DNA from: Flavobacterium sp. J27
GTDB lineage: Bacteria > Bacteroidota > Bacteroidia > Flavobacteriales > Flavobacteriaceae
Reading direction: 5' to 3'
NCBI RefSeq assembly: GCF_004303025.1
Contig: NZ_PJQW01000007.1
Span: 125,297-189,296, forward strand
Length of the DNA stretch: 64,000 bases
Of this stretch, positions 8,849 to 16,485 are shown piece by piece. The position numbers were made by a program, and so were the translations under genes. The notes beneath the pieces are model-generated. The model had not been told where the DNA came from and made no database searches. It saw nothing but the letters and a program-made list of their open reading frames with translations. Each line of letters starts with the position of its first letter. Positions within the stretch are counted from its first letter, which is position 1.

Positions 8849-9489
8849 CCAATTATTCTGCTGACTGTTAAGCCATCACGAATGGGTAATAAAACAGTTT
8901 CTACTCTTGGGTCGTTTTTTAATAAAGCGTTGTATTCTAGTAATACTTTTGTACTAGTGTCTTTTGGATTCAAAGTTTCAATTACTTTTCCACTCCAAAG
9001 TACATTATCCGATAAAATAATACCTCCTTTACGCATCATTGGAACTATTAAATGAAAATAATGGATGTAATTTTCTTTATCGGCATCAATAAAAACCAAG
9101 TCAAATTGTTTGTTTAAGATTGGAATAATCTCCAAAGCGTTTCCAATATGTTGAAAAATCTGGTCTTTCCATTCCGAAGCATCAAAATATTTTTTTTGAA
9201 AATCAGCTAATTCTTCATTAATATCTATAGTGTCTATCGTACCGTTTTGAGCTAAACCTTCAGCCATGCATAAAGTGGCATAACCTGTGTAAGTACCTAT
9301 TTCTAAAATATGTTTCGGATAAATAATTTTGGATAACATACTTAAAACACGACCCTGAAAATGACCACTTAGCATTCTTGGTTGTAAAATTTTCTGATAG
9401 GTTTCTCGGTTTAACTTTGCTAATAATTCGGGTTCGTCCTGACTATGATGGGCAACATAATTCTCTAGTTCTTCTGAAATAAAATGCAT
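8845..9489 (-). CDS. Class I SAM-dependent O-methyltransferase (caffeoyl-CoA OMT-like)
   Basis: A 214-aa cytoplasmic methyltransferase of the bacterial O-methyltransferase-3 family. It shows the SAM motif ILEIGTYTGYATLCMAEGL (about 61-79), the acidic motif IDTIDINEE, and FDLVFIDADKENY (about 130-142), where the Asp residues bind the metal and substrate. NVLWSGKV (about 165) is the usual DNVLW motif. Length agrees with the family (210-230). It is divergent from the carbamoyltransferase gene; a minus-strand TAACTTTG box at 9515-9522 is its likely promoter. The substrate is unknown. Confidence 0.88.
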   Translation of the reverse strand: MHFISEELENYVAHHSQDEPELLAKLNRETYQKILQPRMLSGHFQGRVLSMLSKIIYPKHILEIGTYTGYATLCMAEGLAQNGTIDTIDINEELADFQKKYFDASEWKDQIFQHIGNALEIIPILNKQFDLVFIDADKENYIHYFHLIVPMMRKGGIILSDNVLWSGKVIETLNPKDTSTKVLLEYNALLKNDPRVETVLLPIRDGLTVSRIIG

Positions 9490-9514
9490 GATAACGCTGA
9501 GTTTTAATTTTAGT

Positions 9515-9522
9515 CAAAGTTA
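9515..9522 (-). promoter_or_regulatory. Promoter -7 box for the O-methyltransferase gene
   Basis: On the minus strand this reads TAACTTTG, a TAnnTTTG match. The last G lies 26 nt before the ATG at 9489, giving a short leader. Confidence 0.55.
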
Positions 9523-9567
9523 TCAAATTATTTTTTGTAGTTTTCGGTAAATTATCAAAAGATAACC

Positions 9568-11268
9568 ATGAACAAAAAACCTATTTATATTTTAGGTACG
9601 GGTCTTTCGCATAATGGTTCGGCAGTATTGTTAAAAGATGGACAAATATGTGTGGCCATAGAAAAAGAGCGAATTACCAGAATCAAACATGATGGTGGTA
9701 ATGATACGGAAGCTATTCAATATTGTTTAGAAGCTGAAGGAATACAGTTATCTGATGTGGCTTTAGTAGTGCAATGTGAAAATTTTGAAATTCCTTCAAG
9801 AGATACTTTTAGAGGTGAAAGAATATTTAAAGGGAATAAGGAACCCAAACTCATTAGTATTTCACATCACTTAGCCCATGCTTATAGTGCAGTTGGAACT
9901 TCTCCTTTTACTACTAGTAATGTAATGGTAATTGATGGTTGTGGAAGTCCATTAGAACAGTATTTACTATTGCATCAAAATCAAAAAGAAAGTATAGTGT
10001 CAGATGTTTTCAATTCCATACAAATGCAATGCGAAAAAGACAGCTTTTATCATTTTGATGGTCAAGACATGATTCCTTTGTTTAAAGACTTTAGCGAGAT
10101 GTCTAATTTATCTCAATCTGAAATAGCCTTGCCAACAACCAAACATTCCATAGGAGGATTTTATGCAGCCATTAGTAATTATGTTTTTGGAAATATGGAC
10201 GATGTGGGTAAATTAATGGGATTAGCACCTTACGGGAAAAGTGGTGTATATAATTATGAAGTTTTTGAATTCATAAACGACCGATTGTTTGTAAAAGAAG
10301 ATTGGAAAACATTTTTAAACCAACCTTCGCAAGGATACACTTTTTTTAAAGAGCATTTTGCATATTATGCCAATGTAGCAAAATGGGCACAAGAGCAAGT
10401 AGAAAAAGCAGTTTTGCAATGTATAAAAGTAAGAACAAAACGATTTCCACATACTCATTTATGTTATAGTGGTGGTGTAGCTTTAAACGCTGTTGCTAAT
10501 GCAAAATTAGAGGATAGTAATGTGGCAAAATCGATCTATTTTGAACCTGCAGCAAGTGATAATGGTTTAGCACTTGGTTGTGCTTTTTATGGATGGTTGT
10601 CCTATTTAAAACAGCCTAAAAAAGAAGCTAATGGCAATACATGTTTTGGTAAGCACTATACAAAGGAAACTATTCTACAAGCGTATGAAGAATATAAACC
10701 AGAATTGAAAATGATAGACTTCTTTGAAGAATCCGAACTCTTACATTATAGTGCAGAAGCTTTGCTTCACGGAAAAACTATTGGCTGGTTTCAATCGGGT
10801 TCTGAGTTTGGACCTCGAGCATTAGGAAGAAGAAGTATTTTGGCACATCCAGGAATGGAAAACATGAAAAATCATATTAATGCTACTATTAAATTTAGAG
10901 AAGATTTCCGTCCTTTTGCACCAGCTGTTTTACAGGAAAAAGGGCATGAATATTTTGAAGTAGGAAGGAGTAGTCCCTATATGATTTTAGTAGATAAGAC
11001 TAAAGAAGAGCATTTGGAAAACTTAAAAAATGTCACTCATAAAGATGGTTCGGCTAGAGTACAAACAGTTGAAGCCTCTTGGAACCCTAAATTTTATAAT
11101 TTAATACAAACTTTTTATGAATTAAGTGGCATTGCAGTTCTTTTAAATACAAGTTTCAATAAAAAAGGAATGCCAATTGTAGAAACACCTAAAGAAGCAT
11201 TTGATTTGTTTAGAGAAACAGCGTTAGATGTTTTGGTAATCGAAAATTTCGTTTTCTTGAAACATTAA
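9568..11268 (+). CDS. NodU/CmcH family carbamoyltransferase
   Basis: A 566-aa enzyme that transfers a carbamoyl group from carbamoyl phosphate to a small molecule. It has the TsaD-like N-terminal fold (GTGLSHNGSAVLLKDG at 11-26 and IAIEKERITR-like VAIEKERITR at 30-39) and the metal-site segment SISHHLAHAYSAVGTSPF (about 97-114). GGVALNAVAN and PAASDNGLALGCA are the nucleotide-binding parts. The C-terminal carbamoyltransferase domain carries GWFQSGSEFGPRALGRRSI (about 408-426) and REDFRPFAPAVL. Length matches NodU/CmcH (550-600). No biosynthetic cluster surrounds it, so the acceptor (nodulation-like sugar, antibiotic core or other) cannot be told. Confidence 0.88.
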   Translation: MNKKPIYILGTGLSHNGSAVLLKDGQICVAIEKERITRIKHDGGNDTEAIQYCLEAEGIQLSDVALVVQCENFEIPSRDTFRGERIFKGNKEPKLISISHHLAHAYSAVGTSPFTTSNVMVIDGCGSPLEQYLLLHQNQKESIVSDVFNSIQMQCEKDSFYHFDGQDMIPLFKDFSEMSNLSQSEIALPTTKHSIGGFYAAISNYVFGNMDDVGKLMGLAPYGKSGVYNYEVFEFINDRLFVKEDWKTFLNQPSQGYTFFKEHFAYYANVAKWAQEQVEKAVLQCIKVRTKRFPHTHLCYSGGVALNAVANAKLEDSNVAKSIYFEPAASDNGLALGCAFYGWLSYLKQPKKEANGNTCFGKHYTKETILQAYEEYKPELKMIDFFEESELLHYSAEALLHGKTIGWFQSGSEFGPRALGRRSILAHPGMENMKNHINATIKFREDFRPFAPAVLQEKGHEYFEVGRSSPYMILVDKTKEEHLENLKNVTHKDGSARVQTVEASWNPKFYNLIQTFYELSGIAVLLNTSFNKKGMPIVETPKEAFDLFRETALDVLVIENFVFLKH

Positions 11269-11306
11269 ACATTACTTGAGGGCTTATTTTTAAACTCTAA
11301 ATTCAT

Positions 11307-11314
11307 TACTTTTG
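11307..11314 (+). promoter_or_regulatory. Promoter -7 box placed for a leaderless rlmN mRNA
   Basis: TACTTTTG (TAnnTTTG) ends only 4 nt before the rlmN ATG at 11319. In Bacteroidetes transcription starts about 4-7 nt past this box, which would put the first base at or just inside the start codon. Confidence 0.6.
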
Positions 11315-11318
11315 CACC

Positions 11319-12359
11319 ATGCAAACGACAAAGAAAGATATTAGAGCGTTAACCAAAGAACAATTAAGAGATTTTTTTGTTTCTAATGGAGACAAGGCTT
11401 TTAGAGGGAATCAGGTATACGAATGGCTTTGGCAAAAACGGGCCCATACTTTTGAAGACATGACGAATCTTTCAAAAGAAACACGTGCCATGTTAGAAGC
11501 TAATTTTGTTATCAATCATATCAAAGTCGATACCATGCAACGCAGTGAAGACGGAACGGTAAAAAATGCGGTTCGTTTGCACGACAATTTAATTGTAGAA
11601 TCTGTTTTAATCCCAACAGAAACCAGAACTACAGCTTGTGTTTCAAGCCAGGTTGGTTGTAGTTTAGATTGTAATTTTTGTGCCACAGCTCGTTTAAAGA
11701 GAATGCGCAATTTAGAACCAGGAGAAATTTACGATCAAGTTGCGGCTATTGATAATGAAAGTCGTTTGTATTATGATCGACCGCTTTCTAATATCGTTTT
11801 TATGGGGATGGGAGAACCGTTAATGAATTATCCTAATGTCATGAAAGCCATTGATCGAATAACTTCTCCAGAAGGATTAGGGATGTCACCAAAAAGAATC
11901 ACGGTTTCTACTTCCGGAGTTTCCAAAATGATAAAAAAAATGGCAGATGATGAGGTGAAGTTTAAACTAGCAGTTTCGTTGCATTCTGCTATCGAAGCAA
12001 CCCGAAATCGTATTATGCCCTTTACGAAAAGTTTTCCGTTAGACGAATTGCGGGAAGCTTTGGAATATTGGTACAAAAAAACCAAAAGTAAAGTAACCTA
12101 TGAATATGTGGTTTGGAAAGGAATCAACGATGACAAAAAATCAATTGATGCTTTAGTGAAATTTTGTAAATATGTGCCTTGTAAAGTCAATCTTATCGAA
12201 TACAATCCTATCGATGATGGCGAATTTCAACAAGCAGCTCCTCAAGTAATAGACGCTTATATTACTGCTCTAGAAAAAAACAATATTGTAGCAAAAGTTA
12301 GAAGAAGTAGAGGTAAAGATATCGATGCGGCTTGCGGTCAATTGGCAAATAAATCCTAA
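11319..12359 (+). CDS. rlmN: 23S rRNA (adenine2503-C2)-methyltransferase RlmN
   Basis: A 346-aa radical SAM enzyme that methylates A2503 of 23S rRNA (and A37 of some tRNAs). The [4Fe-4S] motif CSLDCNFC has Cys114, Cys118 and Cys121. NIVFMGMGEPLMNY is the SAM-binding GxGEPL segment. The conserved Cys339 in DAACGQL near the C-terminus matches the mechanistic Cys. Length agrees with RlmN (340-400). A -7 promoter box ends 4 nt before the ATG, so the transcript may be leaderless. A hairpin terminator follows at 12371-12400. Confidence 0.96.
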   Translation: MQTTKKDIRALTKEQLRDFFVSNGDKAFRGNQVYEWLWQKRAHTFEDMTNLSKETRAMLEANFVINHIKVDTMQRSEDGTVKNAVRLHDNLIVESVLIPTETRTTACVSSQVGCSLDCNFCATARLKRMRNLEPGEIYDQVAAIDNESRLYYDRPLSNIVFMGMGEPLMNYPNVMKAIDRITSPEGLGMSPKRITVSTSGVSKMIKKMADDEVKFKLAVSLHSAIEATRNRIMPFTKSFPLDELREALEYWYKKTKSKVTYEYVVWKGINDDKKSIDALVKFCKYVPCKVNLIEYNPIDDGEFQQAAPQVIDAYITALEKNNIVAKVRRSRGKDIDAACGQLANKS

Positions 12360-12370
12360 AGTAGATTGTT

Positions 12371-12400
12371 ATGCTGACCTTGTTTTAGCATTTCTTTTTT
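12371..12400 (+). terminator. Terminator of rlmN
   Basis: ATGCTGA (12371-12377) pairs with TTAGCAT (12385-12391, one G.T pair) and is followed by a T-rich run. It sits directly before the structured element at 12407. Confidence 0.65.
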
Positions 12401-12406
12401 TATAGA

Positions 12407-12547
12407 AGCTATTTCCAGCTATACATTTCAAGTTTTTTACACTTCACACTTTTTTTGTAAGCCTTATAAAGAGCTTCTAACCGTCGCTTTTATAAAGCAA
12501 CAAAAAAAAGCGTGCTGTAATAAAAACTTTTCATTTCTATCTGGGCT
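12407..12547 (+). ncRNA. Candidate structured RNA element, copy A
   Basis: An intergenic stretch that shares its two ends with 44452-44555. The 5' block is AGC-TATTT-CCAG-CTAT, then ...TTC. The 3' block is TTCTAT-CTGG-GCT. CCAG (12415-12418) pairs with CTGG (12541-12544) and AGC (12407-12409) with GCT (12545-12547), leaving TATTT as an internal bulge. In copy B the outer pairs are ACC/GGT, a compensatory change. Inside lies a long imperfect hairpin (for example AAGTTTTT with AAAAACTT and TACA with TGTA). It may belong to a flavobacterial RNA family such as flavo-1; that is a guess to be tested with a covariance model. Strand is assigned by similarity to copy B, which has a promoter. Confidence 0.5.
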
Positions 12548-12564
12548 ATAAAATCTTTTTTTGC

Positions 12565-12595
12565 TTTGTTACAAATTATGTTTTAGTTACTTTTG
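12565..12595 (+). promoter_or_regulatory. Promoter of the polyprenyl synthase gene
   Basis: TTTG (12565-12568), a 19-nt spacer and TACTTTTG (12588-12595) match the Bacteroidetes consensus. The ATG at 12604 is 8 nt past the last G, so the leader would be about 0-5 nt. Confidence 0.75.
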
Positions 12596-12603
12596 CTATC
12601 GCG

Positions 12604-13587
12604 ATGAAAATAGTTGAGCAAATAAAACTACCTATAGCTAAAGAAATGGAACTTTTTGAAAAGAAGTTTCGCGAATCGATGTCTTCAAAAGTAGCTTTGC
12701 TCAATAGAATTACTCATTATATTGTCAACCGAAAAGGAAAACAAATGCGACCGATGTTTGTTTTTCTTACTGCAAAAATGGTGGCAAACCATCATGAGGT
12801 TAACGACCGAACTTATCGCGGAGCTTCTGTTATCGAATTAATACACACGGCCACATTGGTTCATGATGATGTGGTAGACGATAGTAATAAAAGACGCGGT
12901 TTTTTCTCCATTAATGCACTTTGGAAAAATAAAATTGCAGTTTTAGTGGGCGATTATTTATTGTCAAAAGGACTTTTATTGTCTATAGATAATAGCGATT
13001 TCGATTTGTTAAAAATTATTTCTGTGGCCGTAAGAGAAATGAGCGAAGGAGAATTATTGCAAATTGAAAAAGCTAGAAGATTAGATATTACAGAAGCAGT
13101 TTATTATGAAATTATTCGTCAAAAAACAGCAACATTAATTGCAGCTTGTTGTTCACTTGGCGCTTGTTCAGTAGTGCCTGAAGATAAAGAAACTGTTGAA
13201 AAAATGAGAAAATTTGGAGAGCTTATCGGAATGGCATTTCAAATTAAAGACGACTTATTTGATTATACAGATGATGCTATTGGTAAACCTACAGGTATCG
13301 ATATTAAAGAGCAAAAAATGACATTGCCTTTAATTTATGCTTTGAATAATTGCTCACCCAAAGAGAAAAGTTGGGTAATTAATTCCGTTAAAAACCACAA
13401 CAAAGACAAAAAAAGAGTAAAAGAAGTTATTCAATTTGTAAAAAATAAAAACGGATTGATTTACGCAGAACAAAAAATGGTTCAATTTCAGCAAGAAGCA
13501 CTAGCTTTAATACAAAATTTTCCACCTACACCTTATAAAGAAGCATTAGAGCTTATGGTAAATTACGTTATTGAACGTAAGAAATAA
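12604..13587 (+). CDS. Polyprenyl diphosphate synthase (IspB-like)
   Basis: A 327-aa trans-prenyl chain synthase making the long isoprenoid diphosphate for the menaquinone side chain. The first aspartate-rich motif DDVVDDSNKRRG (88-99) and the second GMAFQIKDDLFDYTDD (about 211-226) are both intact. KGKQMRPMFVFL near residue 44 is the isopentenyl-diphosphate site. The spacing and size fit octaprenyl/heptaprenyl synthases (320-330 aa). The product chain length cannot be read by eye. It is monocistronic by layout and has a strong consensus promoter that leaves almost no leader. Confidence 0.92.
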   Translation: MKIVEQIKLPIAKEMELFEKKFRESMSSKVALLNRITHYIVNRKGKQMRPMFVFLTAKMVANHHEVNDRTYRGASVIELIHTATLVHDDVVDDSNKRRGFFSINALWKNKIAVLVGDYLLSKGLLLSIDNSDFDLLKIISVAVREMSEGELLQIEKARRLDITEAVYYEIIRQKTATLIAACCSLGACSVVPEDKETVEKMRKFGELIGMAFQIKDDLFDYTDDAIGKPTGIDIKEQKMTLPLIYALNNCSPKEKSWVINSVKNHNKDKKRVKEVIQFVKNKNGLIYAEQKMVQFQQEALALIQNFPPTPYKEALELMVNYVIERKK

Positions 13588-13842
13588 GTTTAAGGTAAAA
13601 AATCTATTTTGATTGTTTTTATCCTCCTAAAAACAATTGGTATCACTTTAAAAAAATAAAAATACACTATACAACCATTTTAAAAACAAACACGTCTATA
13701 GTATTAGAAAGGATTTGTAAGAGGTGATTCATTTTTTTTAATTTTGATACAACCTTTTTTAAAACCATCTCGTCTATATAAAAAAGAAACAATAATAGTT
13801 ATAAATTGATATTGATTTTTGGAATTAATATTGAAATTAAAA

Positions 13843-14412
13843 ATGAAAGTCATACACTTACATAGAGAAGAAAAACAATTGATTGAGCAAGCTGTTTTAA
13901 ATAATAGGCAAGCCCAACATCAAATATACACTCAATTTTCTCCTAAAATGTTAGGTGTTTGTAGACAATACATAAAAGATGTGCACCATGCAGAGGACGT
14001 TATGATTACTGCTTTTATGAAAGTCTTTACTAATTTAAATAAGTTTGAACATAAAGGAAGTTTTGAAGGTTGGATAAGACGCATTATGATTCATGAGTGT
14101 ATTGATTTTGTTAGAGTTAAAAAAAATATTTTTAATTATCAGGAAATTGAAACTGTAATTGTGTCTGAAAGTGAAAGTGGTATTGAAATGGATACTTTTT
14201 CAGTAGATGACATACAATTGTTAATTGATAGCTTACCAGATGGATATCGAATGATTTTCAATTTATATGCTATCGAAGGTTATAAGCATCATGAGATTGC
14301 TAAGATGCTACATATTAGTGAAGGAACCTCAAAATCGCAATTGTCGCATGCCAGAAAAATGCTTCAAAATCAAATTAACCTATTAAAGCTAAAAGAAAAT
14401 GGAACCAAATAA
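13843..14412 (+). CDS. ECF-type RNA polymerase sigma-70 factor
   Basis: A 189-aa sigma factor of the extracytoplasmic-function type. Region 2 is seen as QAQHQIYTQFSPKMLGVCRQYIKDVHHAEDVM...FEGWIRRIM (about 21-83). Region 4 is GYRMIFNLYAIEGYKHHEIAKML with HISEGTSKSQLSHARKML (about 135-175). The ATG at 13843 is preferred over an upstream in-frame TTG at 13819, because MKVIHLHREEKQLIEQA is the usual start of these flavobacterial sigma factors. The gene overlaps the next by 14 bp. The three-gene arrangement (sigma, membrane protein, barrel) suggests an autoregulated envelope-sensing unit; that role is inferred. Confidence 0.9.
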   Translation: MKVIHLHREEKQLIEQAVLNNRQAQHQIYTQFSPKMLGVCRQYIKDVHHAEDVMITAFMKVFTNLNKFEHKGSFEGWIRRIMIHECIDFVRVKKNIFNYQEIETVIVSESESGIEMDTFSVDDIQLLIDSLPDGYRMIFNLYAIEGYKHHEIAKMLHISEGTSKSQLSHARKMLQNQINLLKLKENGTK

Positions 14413-15145
14413 ATTAGATACTAAAATTAGAGAGCAGTTAGGTTCAAGAGAAATTAAGCCAACCGACCAAGCTTGGGATCGATTAGATGCGATGCTTTCT
14501 TTGGCTGAAAAAAAAGAACCTAAAAAAGTTTTTAGCCTATATAAATATATAGGAATCGCTGCTTCTGTTTTGCTTTTTATTGCTTTGGGGTTTTGGTTAT
14601 ACCAAAATGATGCTACTACATTAGTAGAAAAAAATATTGAAAATGCTTTTATTAATCAAGAGAATACGGCTAATTTAACACAGGATACTTTAAAAACTGA
14701 TTCAAGTCATATTGAGAACCAGTTATTAATCAACGATGAAATAATGGTTAGAAATGATGTCGCGAAAATGAATACTAAGAAGCTAAAAGAAAATACTTGG
14801 GATAATAAAACAACTGCAATTGCTGAAAATTCATTAATTAGTGCTCACGTAACATTAGATGGTAAAGATTCAAATGTATCAATAGTACCAATAGTAGAAG
14901 AAATTACGGAACATAAATATATGACAGCTGAAAAATTATTAGCTTCCATAGAGAATAGAGATGCGGAAAAAAATGCAATAAAAGATAAGGTTTCAAAAAC
15001 TACCATAAAAGTAAATACAAATTCTCTATTAACTGTTGTAGAATCGGAACTCGATTTAGAATTTAGAGAAAGTAAAATTGATAAAGTAACTAAAAGATTT
15101 CAACTAATTAAATCAGCTTTAGCTAATAGAAACTACGAAGAATAA
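14399..15145 (+). CDS. Single-pass membrane protein, probable anti-sigma factor
   Basis: A 248-aa protein. The N-terminal cytoplasmic part (1-45) contains KPTDQAWDRLDAMLSLAEKK, which resembles the start of flavobacterial anti-sigma-like proteins. One membrane helix follows (YIGIAASVLLFIALGFWLY, about 51-69) and then a charged periplasmic tail without recognisable domains. It starts 14 bp inside the sigma-factor gene, so the two are made together. The anti-sigma role is inferred from topology and position; no zinc-binding anti-sigma motif is seen. Confidence 0.7.
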   Translation: MEPNKLDTKIREQLGSREIKPTDQAWDRLDAMLSLAEKKEPKKVFSLYKYIGIAASVLLFIALGFWLYQNDATTLVEKNIENAFINQENTANLTQDTLKTDSSHIENQLLINDEIMVRNDVAKMNTKKLKENTWDNKTTAIAENSLISAHVTLDGKDSNVSIVPIVEEITEHKYMTAEKLLASIENRDAEKNAIKDKVSKTTIKVNTNSLLTVVESELDLEFRESKIDKVTKRFQLIKSALANRNYEE

Positions 15146-15188
15146 TCATCATCATTATCAAATATTAATAATCAAAAAGCGAACAGTT

Positions 15189-16307
15189 ATGCAAAAAATT
15201 ATTTTTTACATTGGGATACTATTGCTTACACTTGTCTCAAAAGTGTATGCTCAAGAAGGGACTTTTGAAGAAAAAGCGAAAGCAATTGCTACTCGAATTG
15301 AAATCATTACAAACGAAGAAAAAAAAGCTTTAAAAGCAGAAGTTGAACAAATCGAAGTGCAATTAAATGAAGGTTTGTTGTCTAAAGAAGAAGCAGATAG
15401 TTTAAAATTAAAAGCTGCTGAGAGAAGAGCTGCAAATATTGAGCAAAAAGTAGCAATTGAAGAAGCTAAATTGCAACAACTAATCCAAGATAAAGTAGAT
15501 GGTAAATATACTACGGTTAAAAATGAAAAACGAATGGAAGTTACGCAAAAAGACAGCATCCTAATTAAAGGAAAAAAATATGAAGTAACCTATCAAGTAA
15601 CCGACTCGACTCATGTTATTACAGATTTCAAAAGGATTTTTAAAAGAGATTCTTTGTATGTTGAAAAAAGAACAACCTCCCAATTTGTAATTGCATTTGG
15701 ATTAAATAATGTGGTAACAGATGGAGCAGTTGCAAATTCAGATTTTGGATACATGCGTTCGATGTTTTCAGAAATTGGAATTACTTGGAGAACCAATTTA
15801 TTAAAAGACAGAAAAGTTTTAAATGTTAAGTATGGCTTGACTTTTGTTTACAATCAATTGCATGCGACAGATAATCGTTATTTTGTAGATAACGGCGATC
15901 AAACAGTTTTAGAAATTTTTCCTGTAGATTTAAAAGATAGAAAAACTTATTTTAAAAATGTATTCATGACTGTTCCATTGCATCTTGAATTTGATTTTTC
16001 AAAAGTAAAAGAAAAAAATAATAGGAAATTCTATGCTTCTCATACAGGATTTCGATTAGGTATCGGTGGTTTTGTAGGGTATAATATTAATTCTAAACAA
16101 TTTCTAAATTATAACGAAGAGAGTTATGATATTAGAACTCGTCAAAAAGGAAATTGGAACGTTCCAGATTGGAATTATGGTTTAAGTACTTACATAGGAT
16201 ACCGTCAAACTAGTATTTATGTAAAATATGACTTAAATCCAATCTTTAAAAATAATACGACAGATCAAAATAATATTTCATTAGGAGTGCGTTTCGATTT
16301 TAACTAA
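15189..16307 (+). CDS. Outer-membrane beta-barrel protein with N-terminal coiled coil
   Basis: A 372-aa exported protein. A signal peptide (1-21, ending KVYAQ) is followed by a Glu/Lys/Ala-rich coiled coil (about 25-105). Beyond residue about 160 lie alternating amphipathic beta strands (FVIAFGLNNVV, EIGITWRTNLL, LNVKYGLTFVYNQL, GFRLGIGGFVGYNI, LSTYIGYRQTSIYVKYDL), ending NISLGVRFDFN with a C-terminal aromatic, as outer-membrane barrels do. It is the third gene of the sigma/anti-sigma operon, 43 bp after the membrane protein, and may be its sensor or target. Family name not recognised beyond porin-like barrel. Confidence 0.72.
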   Translation: MQKIIFYIGILLLTLVSKVYAQEGTFEEKAKAIATRIEIITNEEKKALKAEVEQIEVQLNEGLLSKEEADSLKLKAAERRAANIEQKVAIEEAKLQQLIQDKVDGKYTTVKNEKRMEVTQKDSILIKGKKYEVTYQVTDSTHVITDFKRIFKRDSLYVEKRTTSQFVIAFGLNNVVTDGAVANSDFGYMRSMFSEIGITWRTNLLKDRKVLNVKYGLTFVYNQLHATDNRYFVDNGDQTVLEIFPVDLKDRKTYFKNVFMTVPLHLEFDFSKVKEKNNRKFYASHTGFRLGIGGFVGYNINSKQFLNYNEESYDIRTRQKGNWNVPDWNYGLSTYIGYRQTSIYVKYDLNPIFKNNTTDQNNISLGVRFDFN

Positions 16308-16333
16308 TATAAATTTGGGTTAGGGTTTCATAC

Positions 16334-16367
16334 GAAAAGATGTCTTATAATAATAGGGCATCTTTTC
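16334..16367 (+). terminator. Hairpin after the sigma-factor operon
   Basis: GAAAAGATG (16334-16342) pairs perfectly with CATCTTTTC (16359-16367). The T-run is inside the 3' arm and only AT-rich sequence follows, so termination is likely but not textbook. Confidence 0.6.
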
Positions 16368-16448
16368 AATTTAATAATTATTTCACATTCGAATAGTAAA
16401 GTAACAAAACCATAAAATAAAGTAAAGATTATAATAAAGATAGGAGAG

Positions 16449-16456
16449 TAGTTTTG
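16449..16456 (+). promoter_or_regulatory. Promoter -7 box of beta-helix paralogue 1
   Basis: TAGTTTTG fits TAnnTTTG and lies 29 nt before the ATG at 16486, giving a leader near 25 nt. No clear TTTG box is seen 19-22 nt upstream. Confidence 0.5.
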
Positions 16457-16485
16457 GGATGCAAAATTAAACCAACTTTTTTATC

